Shown here one piece after another: positions 56,228 to 64,000 of a stretch of DNA of 64,000 nucleotides; the first letter of the stretch is position 1, and every line of letters begins with the position of its first letter. The DNA lies in NCBI RefSeq assembly GCF_000215745.1, contig NC_015663.1:1860001-1924000 (forward strand), given 5' to 3'. The notes beneath the pieces are model-generated. The model saw only the letters and a list, made by a program, of their open reading frames with translations, made no database searches and was not told where the DNA came from. A program made the translations under genes and the position numbers. The stretch is from Klebsiella aerogenes KCTC 2190. Lineage in GTDB: Bacteria; Pseudomonadota; Gammaproteobacteria; Enterobacterales; Enterobacteriaceae.

Positions 56228-57367
56228 ATGTACAGGATATACTTATATCTTATTCTCGCCGCATCGGTTTCCGCACTGGCGACAGATATGATCGTTCCAG
56301 CGCTGCCCTTGTTACAAAAAGCGTTTAATACCGATTATTCAGCTATACAGTTAACCATTAGTGGTTTTCTGGTGATATACGCGGCTAGTCAGTTACTGTC
56401 AGGATTTCTCGGTGAAAGGCTGGGTAAATTACGAATACTGACGGCCAGCTTTTTGCTCTTCCTGGCGGGAAGTCTCCTCTGCTTTATGTCCGACAGCTTA
56501 GAGATGTTGTTGGCCGGCAGGGCATTACAGGCTCTGGGTGCCGGCGCCGGGCCGGTTCTGTCCAAAGCCATCGCCAAAGAGACGTTTTCCACATTAACAC
56601 TCAAGCGCGCGCTTTCCGATATTTCTTCCGCCAGTGCAGTCGTCCCTCTCATTGCGCCACTGGCTGGCGCCGCAATCCTCGGCTATCTGAGCTGGAACAC
56701 GATATTCCTTGTCATGGCCCTGTTTAGCGTCGTCACCCTTCTGCTCTCTCCGCGTCGCCTCGTGCATCATGACGTGGCTACAGTATCCTCATCTTCCGGT
56801 TTTATCGCCCCGGCATTTATTCAGGGAACGCTGCTGGTTTCGCTGATCCTGAGTTCGCTGTTTTGCTATATCTCACTGTCGCCGGCCATCTTTATGCAGC
56901 AGCTTGGGCTAAGCACCATACACTACTCGCTGCTGTTCTCTGCTTCCGTATTATTTTTTATTATTGGTAATCAGCTCGCAAAATTCGAGCGAATAATTAA
57001 TCCGTGGTTTTTGTTTGGCATTAATGCACTGTCGGTCTTACCCTTTATTATCGGTAGCCACTCGCTGATATTGTGCATCGCCGGATCGATGGTTTTCAAC
57101 CTCACGCTTGGCGCCTATTACCCGAGCGCGAACTTCATCGCCCTGCAAATCAAAGGGACAAAAACAGGTATTGCGGCTTCTGTCACCGGATTTATTCAAA
57201 CGGTGAGTGCCGGTGCCATCAGCTATTTCGCCGTAAAACTGACGGATACCGGTATGGGTTTTGACAGAACCCTCGGCATGAGCACGTTAACACTGGCAAT
57301 TTTATCTCTTCTGGTAGTCACTACAATGAAGGTAACACAATGGAAAACTGGCAAAAAAGGAAAATAG
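56228..57367 (+). CDS. Bcr/CflA-type MFS exporter
   Basis: The 379-residue protein has about 12 membrane helices. DMIVPALPLLQKAF in helix 1-2 and LGERLGKLRILTASFLLFLA (the MFS loop 2-3 motif, here GERLGKLR) place it in the drug:H+ antiporter-1/Bcr-CflA group. Such proteins export antibiotics, amino acids and small peptides or metabolites. The stop overlaps the oxoamine synthase start by 28 bp, a strong sign of coupled expression. It probably exports the product of that enzyme. Confidence 0.85.
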   Translation: MYRIYLYLILAASVSALATDMIVPALPLLQKAFNTDYSAIQLTISGFLVIYAASQLLSGFLGERLGKLRILTASFLLFLAGSLLCFMSDSLEMLLAGRALQALGAGAGPVLSKAIAKETFSTLTLKRALSDISSASAVVPLIAPLAGAAILGYLSWNTIFLVMALFSVVTLLLSPRRLVHHDVATVSSSSGFIAPAFIQGTLLVSLILSSLFCYISLSPAIFMQQLGLSTIHYSLLFSASVLFFIIGNQLAKFERIINPWFLFGINALSVLPFIIGSHSLILCIAGSMVFNLTLGAYYPSANFIALQIKGTKTGIAASVTGFIQTVSAGAISYFAVKLTDTGMGFDRTLGMSTLTLAILSLLVVTTMKVTQWKTGKKGK

Positions 57368-58569
57368 ACAGGTCATTAAAATATCAGACCAGGGTATTTT
57401 CCGAACATATTAACGAACTGGTCGCAGTAAAAAGGGAAGGTAAGGTCATTACCCTAGACGATGGCAAAAAAATGGTGGAATTTGTCTCATGCTCTTACCT
57501 TGGGCTGGAGACCCACCCGGCGCTGAAAAAAGCGGTTGTCGATGCCATTGAACGTTTTGGAGTTCAGGTTTCTGTCGCAAGAACGCGGGTTAAAGTCGAT
57601 CTCTTTCCGCAGCTGGAAGCGCGTCTGAACGAAATCATGCATGGGGCTCATACCCTCACGTTCAACGCGGTGACTCCCTGCCATATCGCGGTGCTGCCGC
57701 TGCTGGCATCCGGGGCGTTGCCGCATTTTACGTTCAGTAAAAAACCGTACTTTATTATGGAGAAGACCGCGCACGCGACGTTGCAGATCAACCGCGGACT
57801 CTTACAGCAGTTTGGCGAAGTCGTCAGAATTGATTTCCAGGACAAGACGCGGATTGAAGAGGCTTTTCGCTATGCGGCCAGCCAGGGACTGACACCGATC
57901 TCGGTATCAGATAGCGTAGGCTCAATGGGTGGTGTCGCCCCTGTCGCACATATCGTCCGCCTGGTGCATCAGTATGACGGCTTCGCCTATATTGACGATG
58001 CGCACGGCACCTCGATCTACGGGGATTATGGTTCGGGATATGTCATGTCATGCCTCAACCATCTGCTTGACGAGCGTATTATTATCGCCGGATCGCTGTC
58101 CAAAGCTTTTGGCTCACACGGCGGATTTATCGCCTGTCGGGAAGCTGAGACCATCAACTTTATTAAAACCTACGGTACTACCTACGCCTTTGGAGGACCA
58201 CCGTCATTACCGGGGATTGCCGCATGCGTCGCCGCAGCCGATCTCCACCTGGACGGCACCGTCACAGCCCGTCAGGAGAAGCTACAGAACGTCATTCGTT
58301 ATTTTGACGAAGTGTTCGGCGGGATCGAGATAGTAAACAGGGGGACAACAATGCCGATTCGGGGGATCCTGATAGGTAACGAAGACCTCGCCATTACGAT
58401 GTGCAAAAAACTGCACGATCGCGGCTTCGCCACGACAGTGGCGATGTATCCAACCGTTGAGGAAGGACACGCCATTCTGCGTTGCGCATTGTCAGCGCTT
58501 CATGAGAGCGGGCAAATCGACGACTTCCATAAAAACTTCAGCGAATCACTGGCTGAAGCTACAAAATAA
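57340..58569 (+). CDS. PLP-dependent alpha-oxoamine synthase (AONS/KBL/CqsA-like)
   Basis: The 409-residue fold-type I aminotransferase-like enzyme has the PLP-binding lysine in GSLSKAFGSHGG (Lys255), the cofactor motif YIDDAHGTS (Asp219/Asp220, His222), DSVGSMGGVAP, and the C-terminal Arg-containing region (TVEEGHAILRCALSALH). Family members (BioF, Kbl, HemA, SPT, CqsA) join an acyl-CoA or -ACP with an amino acid to form an alpha-aminoketone. It differs from BioF and Kbl in the acyl-binding stretch (QVSVARTRVKVDLFPQLE). It lies between an exporter and an aromatic-amino-acid-type permease and so may make an exported amino-ketone signal or toxin. The amino-acid and acyl substrates are unknown. 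Confidence 0.85.
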   Translation: MENWQKRKIDRSLKYQTRVFSEHINELVAVKREGKVITLDDGKKMVEFVSCSYLGLETHPALKKAVVDAIERFGVQVSVARTRVKVDLFPQLEARLNEIMHGAHTLTFNAVTPCHIAVLPLLASGALPHFTFSKKPYFIMEKTAHATLQINRGLLQQFGEVVRIDFQDKTRIEEAFRYAASQGLTPISVSDSVGSMGGVAPVAHIVRLVHQYDGFAYIDDAHGTSIYGDYGSGYVMSCLNHLLDERIIIAGSLSKAFGSHGGFIACREAETINFIKTYGTTYAFGGPPSLPGIAACVAAADLHLDGTVTARQEKLQNVIRYFDEVFGGIEIVNRGTTMPIRGILIGNEDLAITMCKKLHDRGFATTVAMYPTVEEGHAILRCALSALHESGQIDDFHKNFSESLAEATK

Positions 58570-58580
58570 ATAGCTACTGC

Positions 58581-58600
58581 CGGCCTGCTTCGTCAGGCCG
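58581..58600 (+). other. Hairpin between oxoamine synthase and permease genes
   Basis: A 7-bp stem CGGCCTG/CAGGCCG with a CTTCGT loop, 12 bp after the stop, without a T run. It may stabilise the upstream mRNA or partly stop transcription. Confidence 0.45.
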
Positions 58601-58619
58601 CTTACGGACACTCGCTCAT

Positions 58620-59819
58620 ATGAAAGGAACAAATTTCCCGCTACGGGGAACGTCTCTTATGGTGGCGACCATTATCGGTGGAGGCATGTTCGCGTTGCCG
58701 GTTGCTTTCGTCCACGTGTGGTTCATAAAGGGCCTTCTGATCCTGTCGGTAACAGGCATATTGATGCTGATCACAGGGTTGATCCTCGTTGACATTACGA
58801 TGCGCTTTCCTTCTGGAGCTAGTTTTCATACCTTCACCCATACCCTGCTCGGACCTGTTGCCAGCGTTTTCATTGGCGTGGCTTTCTGTTTCGTACTCTA
58901 TTTACTAACCTACGCGTACATATCAGGCGCAGCATCAATATTGTGGGATCTCCTTCCTCCCGATATTGCAGGCCGCAGCTGGCTGCCAATCATTTTGTTG
59001 TCGCTAACGACCTCGCTGATTCTGTGGGCAGGTGGCAGATTGCCCGGTATCCTCCTCTCCGGCCTTATCGCCGCCAAATTCACCCTTTTTCTCCTGCTGT
59101 TCGCCGGTGCCGCAGGAGGCGTAAAAGTGCTCAGATTATTCGACTTCCCCGGCAGCCCCCCGCTACAGTATTATCTACCGATCGTACCGGTCTGCGTTAT
59201 CGCTTTTGGATTTCATGGCAGCGTTCCCTCTCTGACAAGAATGTACCGGGGGGATAATCATCGTGCGGTCCTCCGCTCTCTCTATTACGGTTTCGCCATT
59301 TCGTTAACTGTCTACGCCTTCTGGCTGACGCTCACGATGGGCGCGCTCACGCCTCAGGCTATCCGGAATGTCAGCGATGAAGGCGGGAATATTGGCGCCT
59401 TTATTACGGCCCTCAATATCCACCGGACCACCTCAGCTACCAGTCTGATACTGGTCGCATTTGGCTGTATTGCCGTTTTAGCTTCACTGATGTCGGCTTC
59501 AATCGGCTTAAGTGATTATCTTGAGGATACACTGAACAAAATTAACTGTCAGTGCTCACGCCCGCTGGCAATATTTCTGACTTATTTTCCTCCTGCATTG
59601 GCCTGTATTATTGCTCCGCAAGGTTTTTTGTCTGCCTTGTCCTATGCAGGTATATCACTGGTATTATGGAGTATTATACTCCCCCCTTATTTACTCATCA
59701 AAGCCAGGCGTTCCACTCTACCTCTGGTATACAACTTCCCGGGAAATAATTTCCTCCTGAAAATAATTATTGTGATCGGAGTCATAGTCTGGCTATTAAT
59801 TATTTACTCTTTTCTTTAA
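58620..59819 (+). CDS. HAAAP-family amino acid permease (Mtr/TyrP/TnaB-like)
   Basis: The 399-residue protein has 11 predicted membrane helices. MVATIIGGGMFALPVAF in helix 1 and CVIAFGFHGSVPSLTRMY are the HAAAP signatures shared with Mtr, TnaB and TyrP. It imports an aromatic (or hydroxy-) amino acid with protons. ATG 58620 follows a weak ribosome-binding site. Its presence next to an alpha-oxoamine synthase suggests it supplies the amino-acid co-substrate. Confidence 0.85.
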   Translation: MKGTNFPLRGTSLMVATIIGGGMFALPVAFVHVWFIKGLLILSVTGILMLITGLILVDITMRFPSGASFHTFTHTLLGPVASVFIGVAFCFVLYLLTYAYISGAASILWDLLPPDIAGRSWLPIILLSLTTSLILWAGGRLPGILLSGLIAAKFTLFLLLFAGAAGGVKVLRLFDFPGSPPLQYYLPIVPVCVIAFGFHGSVPSLTRMYRGDNHRAVLRSLYYGFAISLTVYAFWLTLTMGALTPQAIRNVSDEGGNIGAFITALNIHRTTSATSLILVAFGCIAVLASLMSASIGLSDYLEDTLNKINCQCSRPLAIFLTYFPPALACIIAPQGFLSALSYAGISLVLWSIILPPYLLIKARRSTLPLVYNFPGNNFLLKIIIVIGVIVWLLIIYSFL

Positions 59820-59863
59820 TAAAAACCTGTCTCATTCACAACTGACTTTGCAAGGAAACTATT

Positions 59864-60040
59864 ATGTCTTTTATTACACTACGTACCGGGGGCTGTCGCG
59901 CAGTCATCTTTGATAATAAGTCTAGTCTGCCCGACTGTCAGTGCCGCACCATCCGTGACTCAGGATATTCACGTTCAAAAGGGGCTCCGTTTGGGGAGCG
60001 GAATCTATGGTTACTCCCGTTTTTGCAACACCGATTTTGA
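59864..60040 (+). CDS. Small ORF at the end of the cluster
   Basis: The 58-residue frame starts at ATG 59864, preceded by CAAGGAAAC. The sequence (MSFITLRTGGCRAVIFDNKS ... DCQCRTIRDSG) contains three cysteines and an N-terminal hydrophobic strand. It is 44 bp after the permease and on the same strand. It may be a real small protein or the first exon-like fragment of a fourth gene cut off by recombination around 60040. No family was recognised. Confidence 0.4.
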   Translation: MSFITLRTGGCRAVIFDNKSSLPDCQCRTIRDSGYSRSKGAPFGERNLWLLPFLQHRF

Positions 60041-60263
60041 CGATAAGTTGGCTTGCTTGAATCTATCCGGCGTCTGAATGGGATTTAATTCCCGCGCCCC
60101 GAGCCCAATGAGTTCCGCGCCTGATGAACCTCCAGAAAATATACGGCTTCGATGAGCCTTTCCGTTTTACAAGTTCCTCAACAGGCCGGTGGGCCGTTTG
60201 TATCATCAATAATCAGTATCCTTAAAACCAGATGAGTGATTGTTTAAACTGGTGTATTTACCG

Positions 60264-61269
60264 CTATGCTTCGTAAGTCTGTTGTCGTGTCGTCAGTACC
60301 CAGGCTATTCTGGCCAGCTTGTTTGCCAGAGCACAGGCCACAACAAAGTTACTTTTTCGACACAGTAACTCCCTTACCCAGTCGGCCAATTTACCAGACT
60401 GGTGTTCCAGTTTTTGTATGAATACCCTGGCACAATGAACAAGCAATGCTCGAATCTTTTTGTTACCTCGCTTGCTGATGCCCAGCAATGTTGTCCGGCC
60501 ACCAGTGCTGTACTGACGGGGAATCAACCCTGTTGCTGCAGCAAAATCACGACTACTACTGTACTGCTTCCCGTCACCAATCTCAGTTGAAATGGTACTT
60601 GCCGTTAGCGTTCCGACGCAGGGAATGCTCAGTAAACGGTTCCCGACTTCATCCTCGTCCAGTTTTCGTTTCAACTGAGATTCCAGGTCCTTAATTTGTT
60701 CAACAAAGTAATGATAATGCTATTGTAATTTCAGTAATAACTGGCTGAGATATTGAGGTAAGTCACTATCCTCGAGAATAGTGCTCAGCCGGCTAATAAC
60801 GGCAGTGCCGTGCGGCACACTGATACCAAATTCCAGCGGAAAAGCATGCATCTGATTGGTTGTTTTAATCTTAAACTGAACGAATGATTCACGAACGCGC
60901 TGCAGAGCCCGCATTGCCTGTTGAAACTCCGATCGAGGTTGAACGAAACGCATTGATGGGCGAGATGCAGCCTCGCAGATGGCTTCGGCGTCGACGAAGT
61001 TATTTTTGTTGGTTTTAACGAATGGGCGGACAAATTGTGGTGATATCAGCTTTGGAATATTGGCCAAACTCGGTTAATCTTCGCGCCATAAAATGAGAGC
61101 CGCCGCAGGCTTCCATTGCGATAGTCGTGGCCGGGCATGTTGCCAGAAATTCGATCAGCTTTGGTCTGGTATACTTTTTACGATAAACAGCTTTGCCGTG
61201 GCGATCCTGGCAATGAATATGGAAGAAATTTTTACCCAGCTCGATACCAATGAGCGCAATGTTTTCCAT
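60264..61269 (-). pseudogene. Decayed IS110-family transposase
   Basis: Three frames together cover an IS110 protein: MENIALIGIELGKNFFHIHC (with Glu where the first DEDD Asp is expected), VAMEACGGSHFMARR-like region, FVRPFVKTNKNNFVDAEAIC after a frameshift near 61060, an amber stop at 60718-60720, then VGNRLLSIPCVGTLTASTIS and GLIPRQYSTGGRTTLLGISK (transposase_20 domain). It is inactive. Unrelated in detail to the IS110 remnant at 28.9 kb. Confidence 0.82.
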
Positions 61270-61474
61270 GATGGTTCTCCGATTGTAAGCCTGTCCTCAG
61301 CATAGTACCGGGGAGGAGGGAGTGATCATCTCATTAAATATCCTGCGTTAAGCCTGTTTTTTGAGCTGGCATGACGGGCCCGTTGTGTACGAGAAGCAGA
61401 CGAATGCTTTAAAGCATTCTGAACTCTTTAAAAGTAAATCGTTTTTTGGCAGGACACCGGGAGCAGAGCAACAG
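61270..61474. other. Intergenic gap, IS110 right flank
   Basis: About 200 bp between the IS110 remnant and the hydrolase stop. No ORF was seen. A low-complexity AAAGCATTCTGAAC stretch carries no recognised signal. Confidence 0.4.
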
Positions 61475-62458
61475 TTACTTTTCGGGAAAAGGTGAGTTGT
61501 GGATCAGGAAATGCTCAATCGAGTCGATTAAACCGGGAGCTAAGGGGAGCGAGGGTTCAGCGTATGTCGCGATATTCGCCCTGCGATCGTCCAAAGCCAC
61601 CTCTTTCATAACATGGTTCATATTGGGCAGTATAACCAGGGACGCTTGAGGGTTCGCGGCCTTAAGCAGTCTTGCATCCGTTTCTTCCACCTGAAGATCG
61701 CGTAGCCCTTGTAGCACTAACACGGGTCTGGAAATACTCGAAATGAGATGACCCGGATTATATGAAAACGCATTGATCAAAAACCCCTGAACCGCAGGAT
61801 TAAAGAGACTTTGCAGTGCTGGGTGCATATTCGTAATATCGACTCGCCGCCGATGCTCAAGAGCATCAATTATCGACAGTGCCTGCTTTAATAGCATTTC
61901 GTTTTCCGGATTAGCGTTAAGTTGCCCCCTCAACACCTGGCCCATCGGCCTCCCGGGCGTTGCGATAAGAACCACGCCGCCCACATCCTCTTCCTGAGCC
62001 GAAGCAAGTGCGACTACGCCCCCTTCGCTGTGTCCTAAAACCCAAATACAGGGAGTGTGCATGTGACGTCTAAGCACGTCTACCCAGGATCGAACGTCGT
62101 CAACATAATCAGCAATCGTCACCGCATTGGCATCCTCTACGGCCATTGCGCTAGCGAACATTCCACGTTTGTCGATACGAAGCGTCGCAAAGCCTTTGGC
62201 AGCCAGTCCTTCAGCAAGAAGTCGGTAAGGCGAAGCATTCACACCAAGCGGGTTGTTTCCATCCTGATCGGTCGGCCCGGAGCCAGGAATGATAAGAACA
62301 ACAGCGGTTGGTTTTGAATTCGGGGTGAGTAACGTACCTTTCAAAGGGCCTTTTGGCCCTGCGGCATCCAGGACAGTTTCGGAAAAGGTCACCGGTACTG
62401 CCGCCAGACTCACAAATGGGCAAGCGTTCAAAAGGGTAATGGAGGCGGCAATTTTCAT
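61475..62458 (-). CDS. Secreted alpha/beta hydrolase
   Basis: The 327-residue protein starts at ATG 62458, preceded by ACAGGAACATCG; a longer frame upstream is unlikely. It has a signal peptide-like N-terminus (MKIAASITLLNACPFVSLAA). The oxyanion region IIPGSGPTDQDGNNPLG and nucleophile elbow VLGHSEGGVVALAS (GxSxG) are clear, with Asp and His in the C-terminal part (ILPNMNHVMKEV). It is a serine esterase or peptidase-like hydrolase in the periplasm. Substrate unknown. It lies alone between IS and integrase scars. Confidence 0.8.
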   Translation of the reverse strand: MKIAASITLLNACPFVSLAAVPVTFSETVLDAAGPKGPLKGTLLTPNSKPTAVVLIIPGSGPTDQDGNNPLGVNASPYRLLAEGLAAKGFATLRIDKRGMFASAMAVEDANAVTIADYVDDVRSWVDVLRRHMHTPCIWVLGHSEGGVVALASAQEEDVGGVVLIATPGRPMGQVLRGQLNANPENEMLLKQALSIIDALEHRRRVDITNMHPALQSLFNPAVQGFLINAFSYNPGHLISSISRPVLVLQGLRDLQVEETDARLLKAANPQASLVILPNMNHVMKEVALDDRRANIATYAEPSLPLAPGLIDSIEHFLIHNSPFPEK

Positions 62459-62635
62459 CGGCGATGTTCCTGTAAAATTAAGCGTACCCGGCAATTTATA
62501 TTATAAGTATGGCTTGCTCTCCATTGATTAATACATCAGCGGCGTTAGAAAAGTACGCTCCTGGCACAGAACTGCTGTCAGATTAGGTTTAGATCTGTGC
62601 CATAGCTGTGTCAGGTAAAATCTGAGCTAATTCAA

Positions 62636-62820
62636 TTATGCTATTTTTTCAATGCTATTTGTCAATCCATCAAGATAGTCCGCATACCACCGCATCATTT
62701 CCCGCCGTCTGTCCAGATATTGTGCTTGGTTACTGGTTCCGAGAATGCTTTTTTTATCCATGTGAGCGAGTTGCATCTCGATTCACGTGTTTTGAATTCC
62801 GCATTTTCCTGATTGGTTTT
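62636..62820 (-). pseudogene. C-terminal fragment of a second P4-type integrase
   Basis: The minus frame reads IEMQLAHMDKKSILGTSNQA and YLDRRREMMRWYADYLDGLT, stop TAA at 62636-62638. The catalytic Tyr of GTYN is Ser here (GTSN). An in-frame stop precedes IEMQ. It lies just behind the main integrase and marks the end of a neighbouring island. Confidence 0.75.
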
Positions 62821-62831
62821 GATGCGGGCTG

Positions 62832-64000
62832 CTATCGAGAATGGAGTTTTGCGAAGTCAAACGGGCTCACTGTTTTTTCCTCATTTGCATCCAGAAAATC
62901 AGCCCACCACTGCAGCATCAGTCTGCGTTCATCCAGAAACTCCGCTTTATGGATATAAGCCGCACGTACGCCATTTCGTTCCTGATGGCTCATCTGGCGC
63001 TCCACTGCATCTCTCGACCATAATCCTGACTCAATCAACGAACTACAGGCCATTGCCCGGAAGCCGTGACCACAGACATCGATCTTTGTATCGTAGCCCA
63101 TCAGGCGTAATGCGTTATTCACCGTATTTTCACTCATGGGTTTCCAGGGATTATGGTCGCCAGTGAAAATCAACTCATATTCACCGCTGATGGTGTGGAT
63201 CTGCTGCAGAATATCCAGTGCCTGAGTTGAGAGTGGTACCAGATGCTCTGTACGCATTTTTGAGCCACGATGGGAATACTTTACCCCCTCAATAGGTTTC
63301 CGCTCAGGAGGAATGGTCCACATGGCTTTCTTGAAGTCGATCTCAGACCACCTGGCAAAGCGTAGTTCACTGGAACGGATGAAGATGAGTAGGGTAAGTT
63401 TAGTTGCCAGTCGGGTGAGAGGTTGCCCTCTGTATGCATCCAGTCGTTCAAGTAGCTCTGAAATGCGATTTAAGGCGAGGGCAGGGCGGTGCTGGCGTTT
63501 CACCGTCGTTAAAGCGCCAGCCATATCAACGGCAGGGTTATAGGTGATAATGCCTGACTGGGCAGCATAGCGCATGATTGCAGTGATACGCTGCTGAAGG
63601 CGCGCTGCAATCTCATAGATCTCTTTGGCTTCGGCTGCCTTTACTGGAACAAGTAAATCGGGAGTTCTGAGGGTGGTAATGTCACGTGAGCCAATAAAGG
63701 GAAACACATGAGTTTCGAGGCTTTTCAGTATTTTCTCACTGTGTGAATCTGACCATTTTTTGTTGCTCTTATGCCACTGCCTTGCGATGCCTTCGAATGT
63801 CTGAGCTGTTTCAGGCACAGACTTTTTGATCCGTTTATGTTCGCACGGGTCAGTTCCCTCAGCTATCAGCTTCCTCGCCGTATCGCGTTTTTCCCTTGCT
63901 TCTGATAACGAGACTTCTGGGTAGACGCCCAGAGCGAGCGTTTTTTCTTTGCCCAGAAACCGGTAACGCAGTCGCCAGTAGCGCGAGCCGTTAGGGTGAA
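62832..64000 (-). CDS. int: P4-type tyrosine recombinase (island integrase), partial
   Basis: The gene is open at the right edge; 389 residues are visible. GSRYWRLRYRFLGKEKTLAL and GVYPEVSLSEAREKRDTA form the arm-binding DUF4102 domain. The core contains Arg (FIRSSELRFARW), the HxxR in GHGFRAMA, His in QMSHQERN and the catalytic Tyr in RAAYIHKAEFLDERR. P4-type integrases insert next to tRNA genes, and here the tRNA-Phe is likely just outside the window on the right. No excisionase is adjacent; AlpA at 19.95 kb could serve that role. Confidence 0.9.
   Translation of the reverse strand, partial: HPNGSRYWRLRYRFLGKEKTLALGVYPEVSLSEAREKRDTARKLIAEGTDPCEHKRIKKSVPETAQTFEGIARQWHKSNKKWSDSHSEKILKSLETHVFPFIGSRDITTLRTPDLLVPVKAAEAKEIYEIAARLQQRITAIMRYAAQSGIITYNPAVDMAGALTTVKRQHRPALALNRISELLERLDAYRGQPLTRLATKLTLLIFIRSSELRFARWSEIDFKKAMWTIPPERKPIEGVKYSHRGSKMRTEHLVPLSTQALDILQQIHTISGEYELIFTGDHNPWKPMSENTVNNALRLMGYDTKIDVCGHGFRAMACSSLIESGLWSRDAVERQMSHQERNGVRAAYIHKAEFLDERRLMLQWWADFLDANEEKTVSPFDFAKLHSR

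Overview
The window looks like the chromosome of an enterobacterium of the Klebsiella type. It shows about 10 kb of GC-rich core DNA followed by more than 50 kb of mosaic accessory DNA. The species call rests on the style of the core genes (pgaABCD, a TerC protein, a DsbA-like thioredoxin) and on enteric accessory families (P4-type integrases, AlpA, Hha, class A acid phosphatase). It is an inference from gene content, not from a marker gene.

Core, 1-9.6 kb: a partial TerC membrane protein (minus) and a periplasmic DsbA-family protein (plus) sit next to a complete pgaABCD operon (minus, 7720 to 1494) for poly-N-acetylglucosamine (PNAG) export. A LuxR-type regulator is divergent from pgaA, and a PerC-like regulator and an orphan CdiI-type immunity gene follow.

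Left island boundary, 10.0-10.5 kb: a REP element, then two tandem ~150 bp copies of a tRNA-Phe 3' end with its trailer terminator, then short repeats that may be integrase arm sites. The tRNA body is absent. A P4-type integrase runs off the right edge (62832 to beyond 64000). Together these suggest an island, or several nested ones, integrated at a tRNA-Phe gene lying just right of the window.

Island part 1, 10.5-22.4 kb: an operon of CP4-like cargo (an ArdB/DUF4942 chimera, a decayed Cys-rich ORF, DUF932, DUF905, EcsC, a secreted protein), then a CxxC mini-protein with a GT2 glycosyltransferase, two uncharacterised proteins, and a satellite-type block (two Gp2/YfjJ-like proteins, AlpA, small ORFs, an Hha-like protein).

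Island part 2, 22.6-35.1 kb: metabolic and transport cargo between insertion-sequence scars. It holds a PACE efflux pump; a yedK gene split around a class A acid phosphatase gene; an AraC regulator divergent from a cyclase/carboxymuconolactone-decarboxylase pair; fused IS30/IS110 remnants; an OprB-type porin; and a haem-oxygenase-like diiron enzyme paired with an EamA exporter.

CDI region, 35.3-53.9 kb: cdiB, a 3283-residue cdiA and a membrane cdiI on the minus strand. Behind them is an array of promoterless cdiA-CT cassettes, some with immunity genes, in various states of decay, mixed with SymE-like fragments, a PAAR pseudogene and an 11-bp tandem-repeat array. There are five VENN-type motifs in all.

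Right end, 54-64 kb: integrase, IS2 and GGDEF scars, then a compact plus-strand cluster (possible regulator, Bcr/CflA exporter, alpha-oxoamine synthase, aromatic-amino-acid-type permease, small ORF). This is the best candidate for an undescribed small-molecule system. It is followed by a decayed IS110, an alpha/beta hydrolase, a second integrase fragment and the main integrase.
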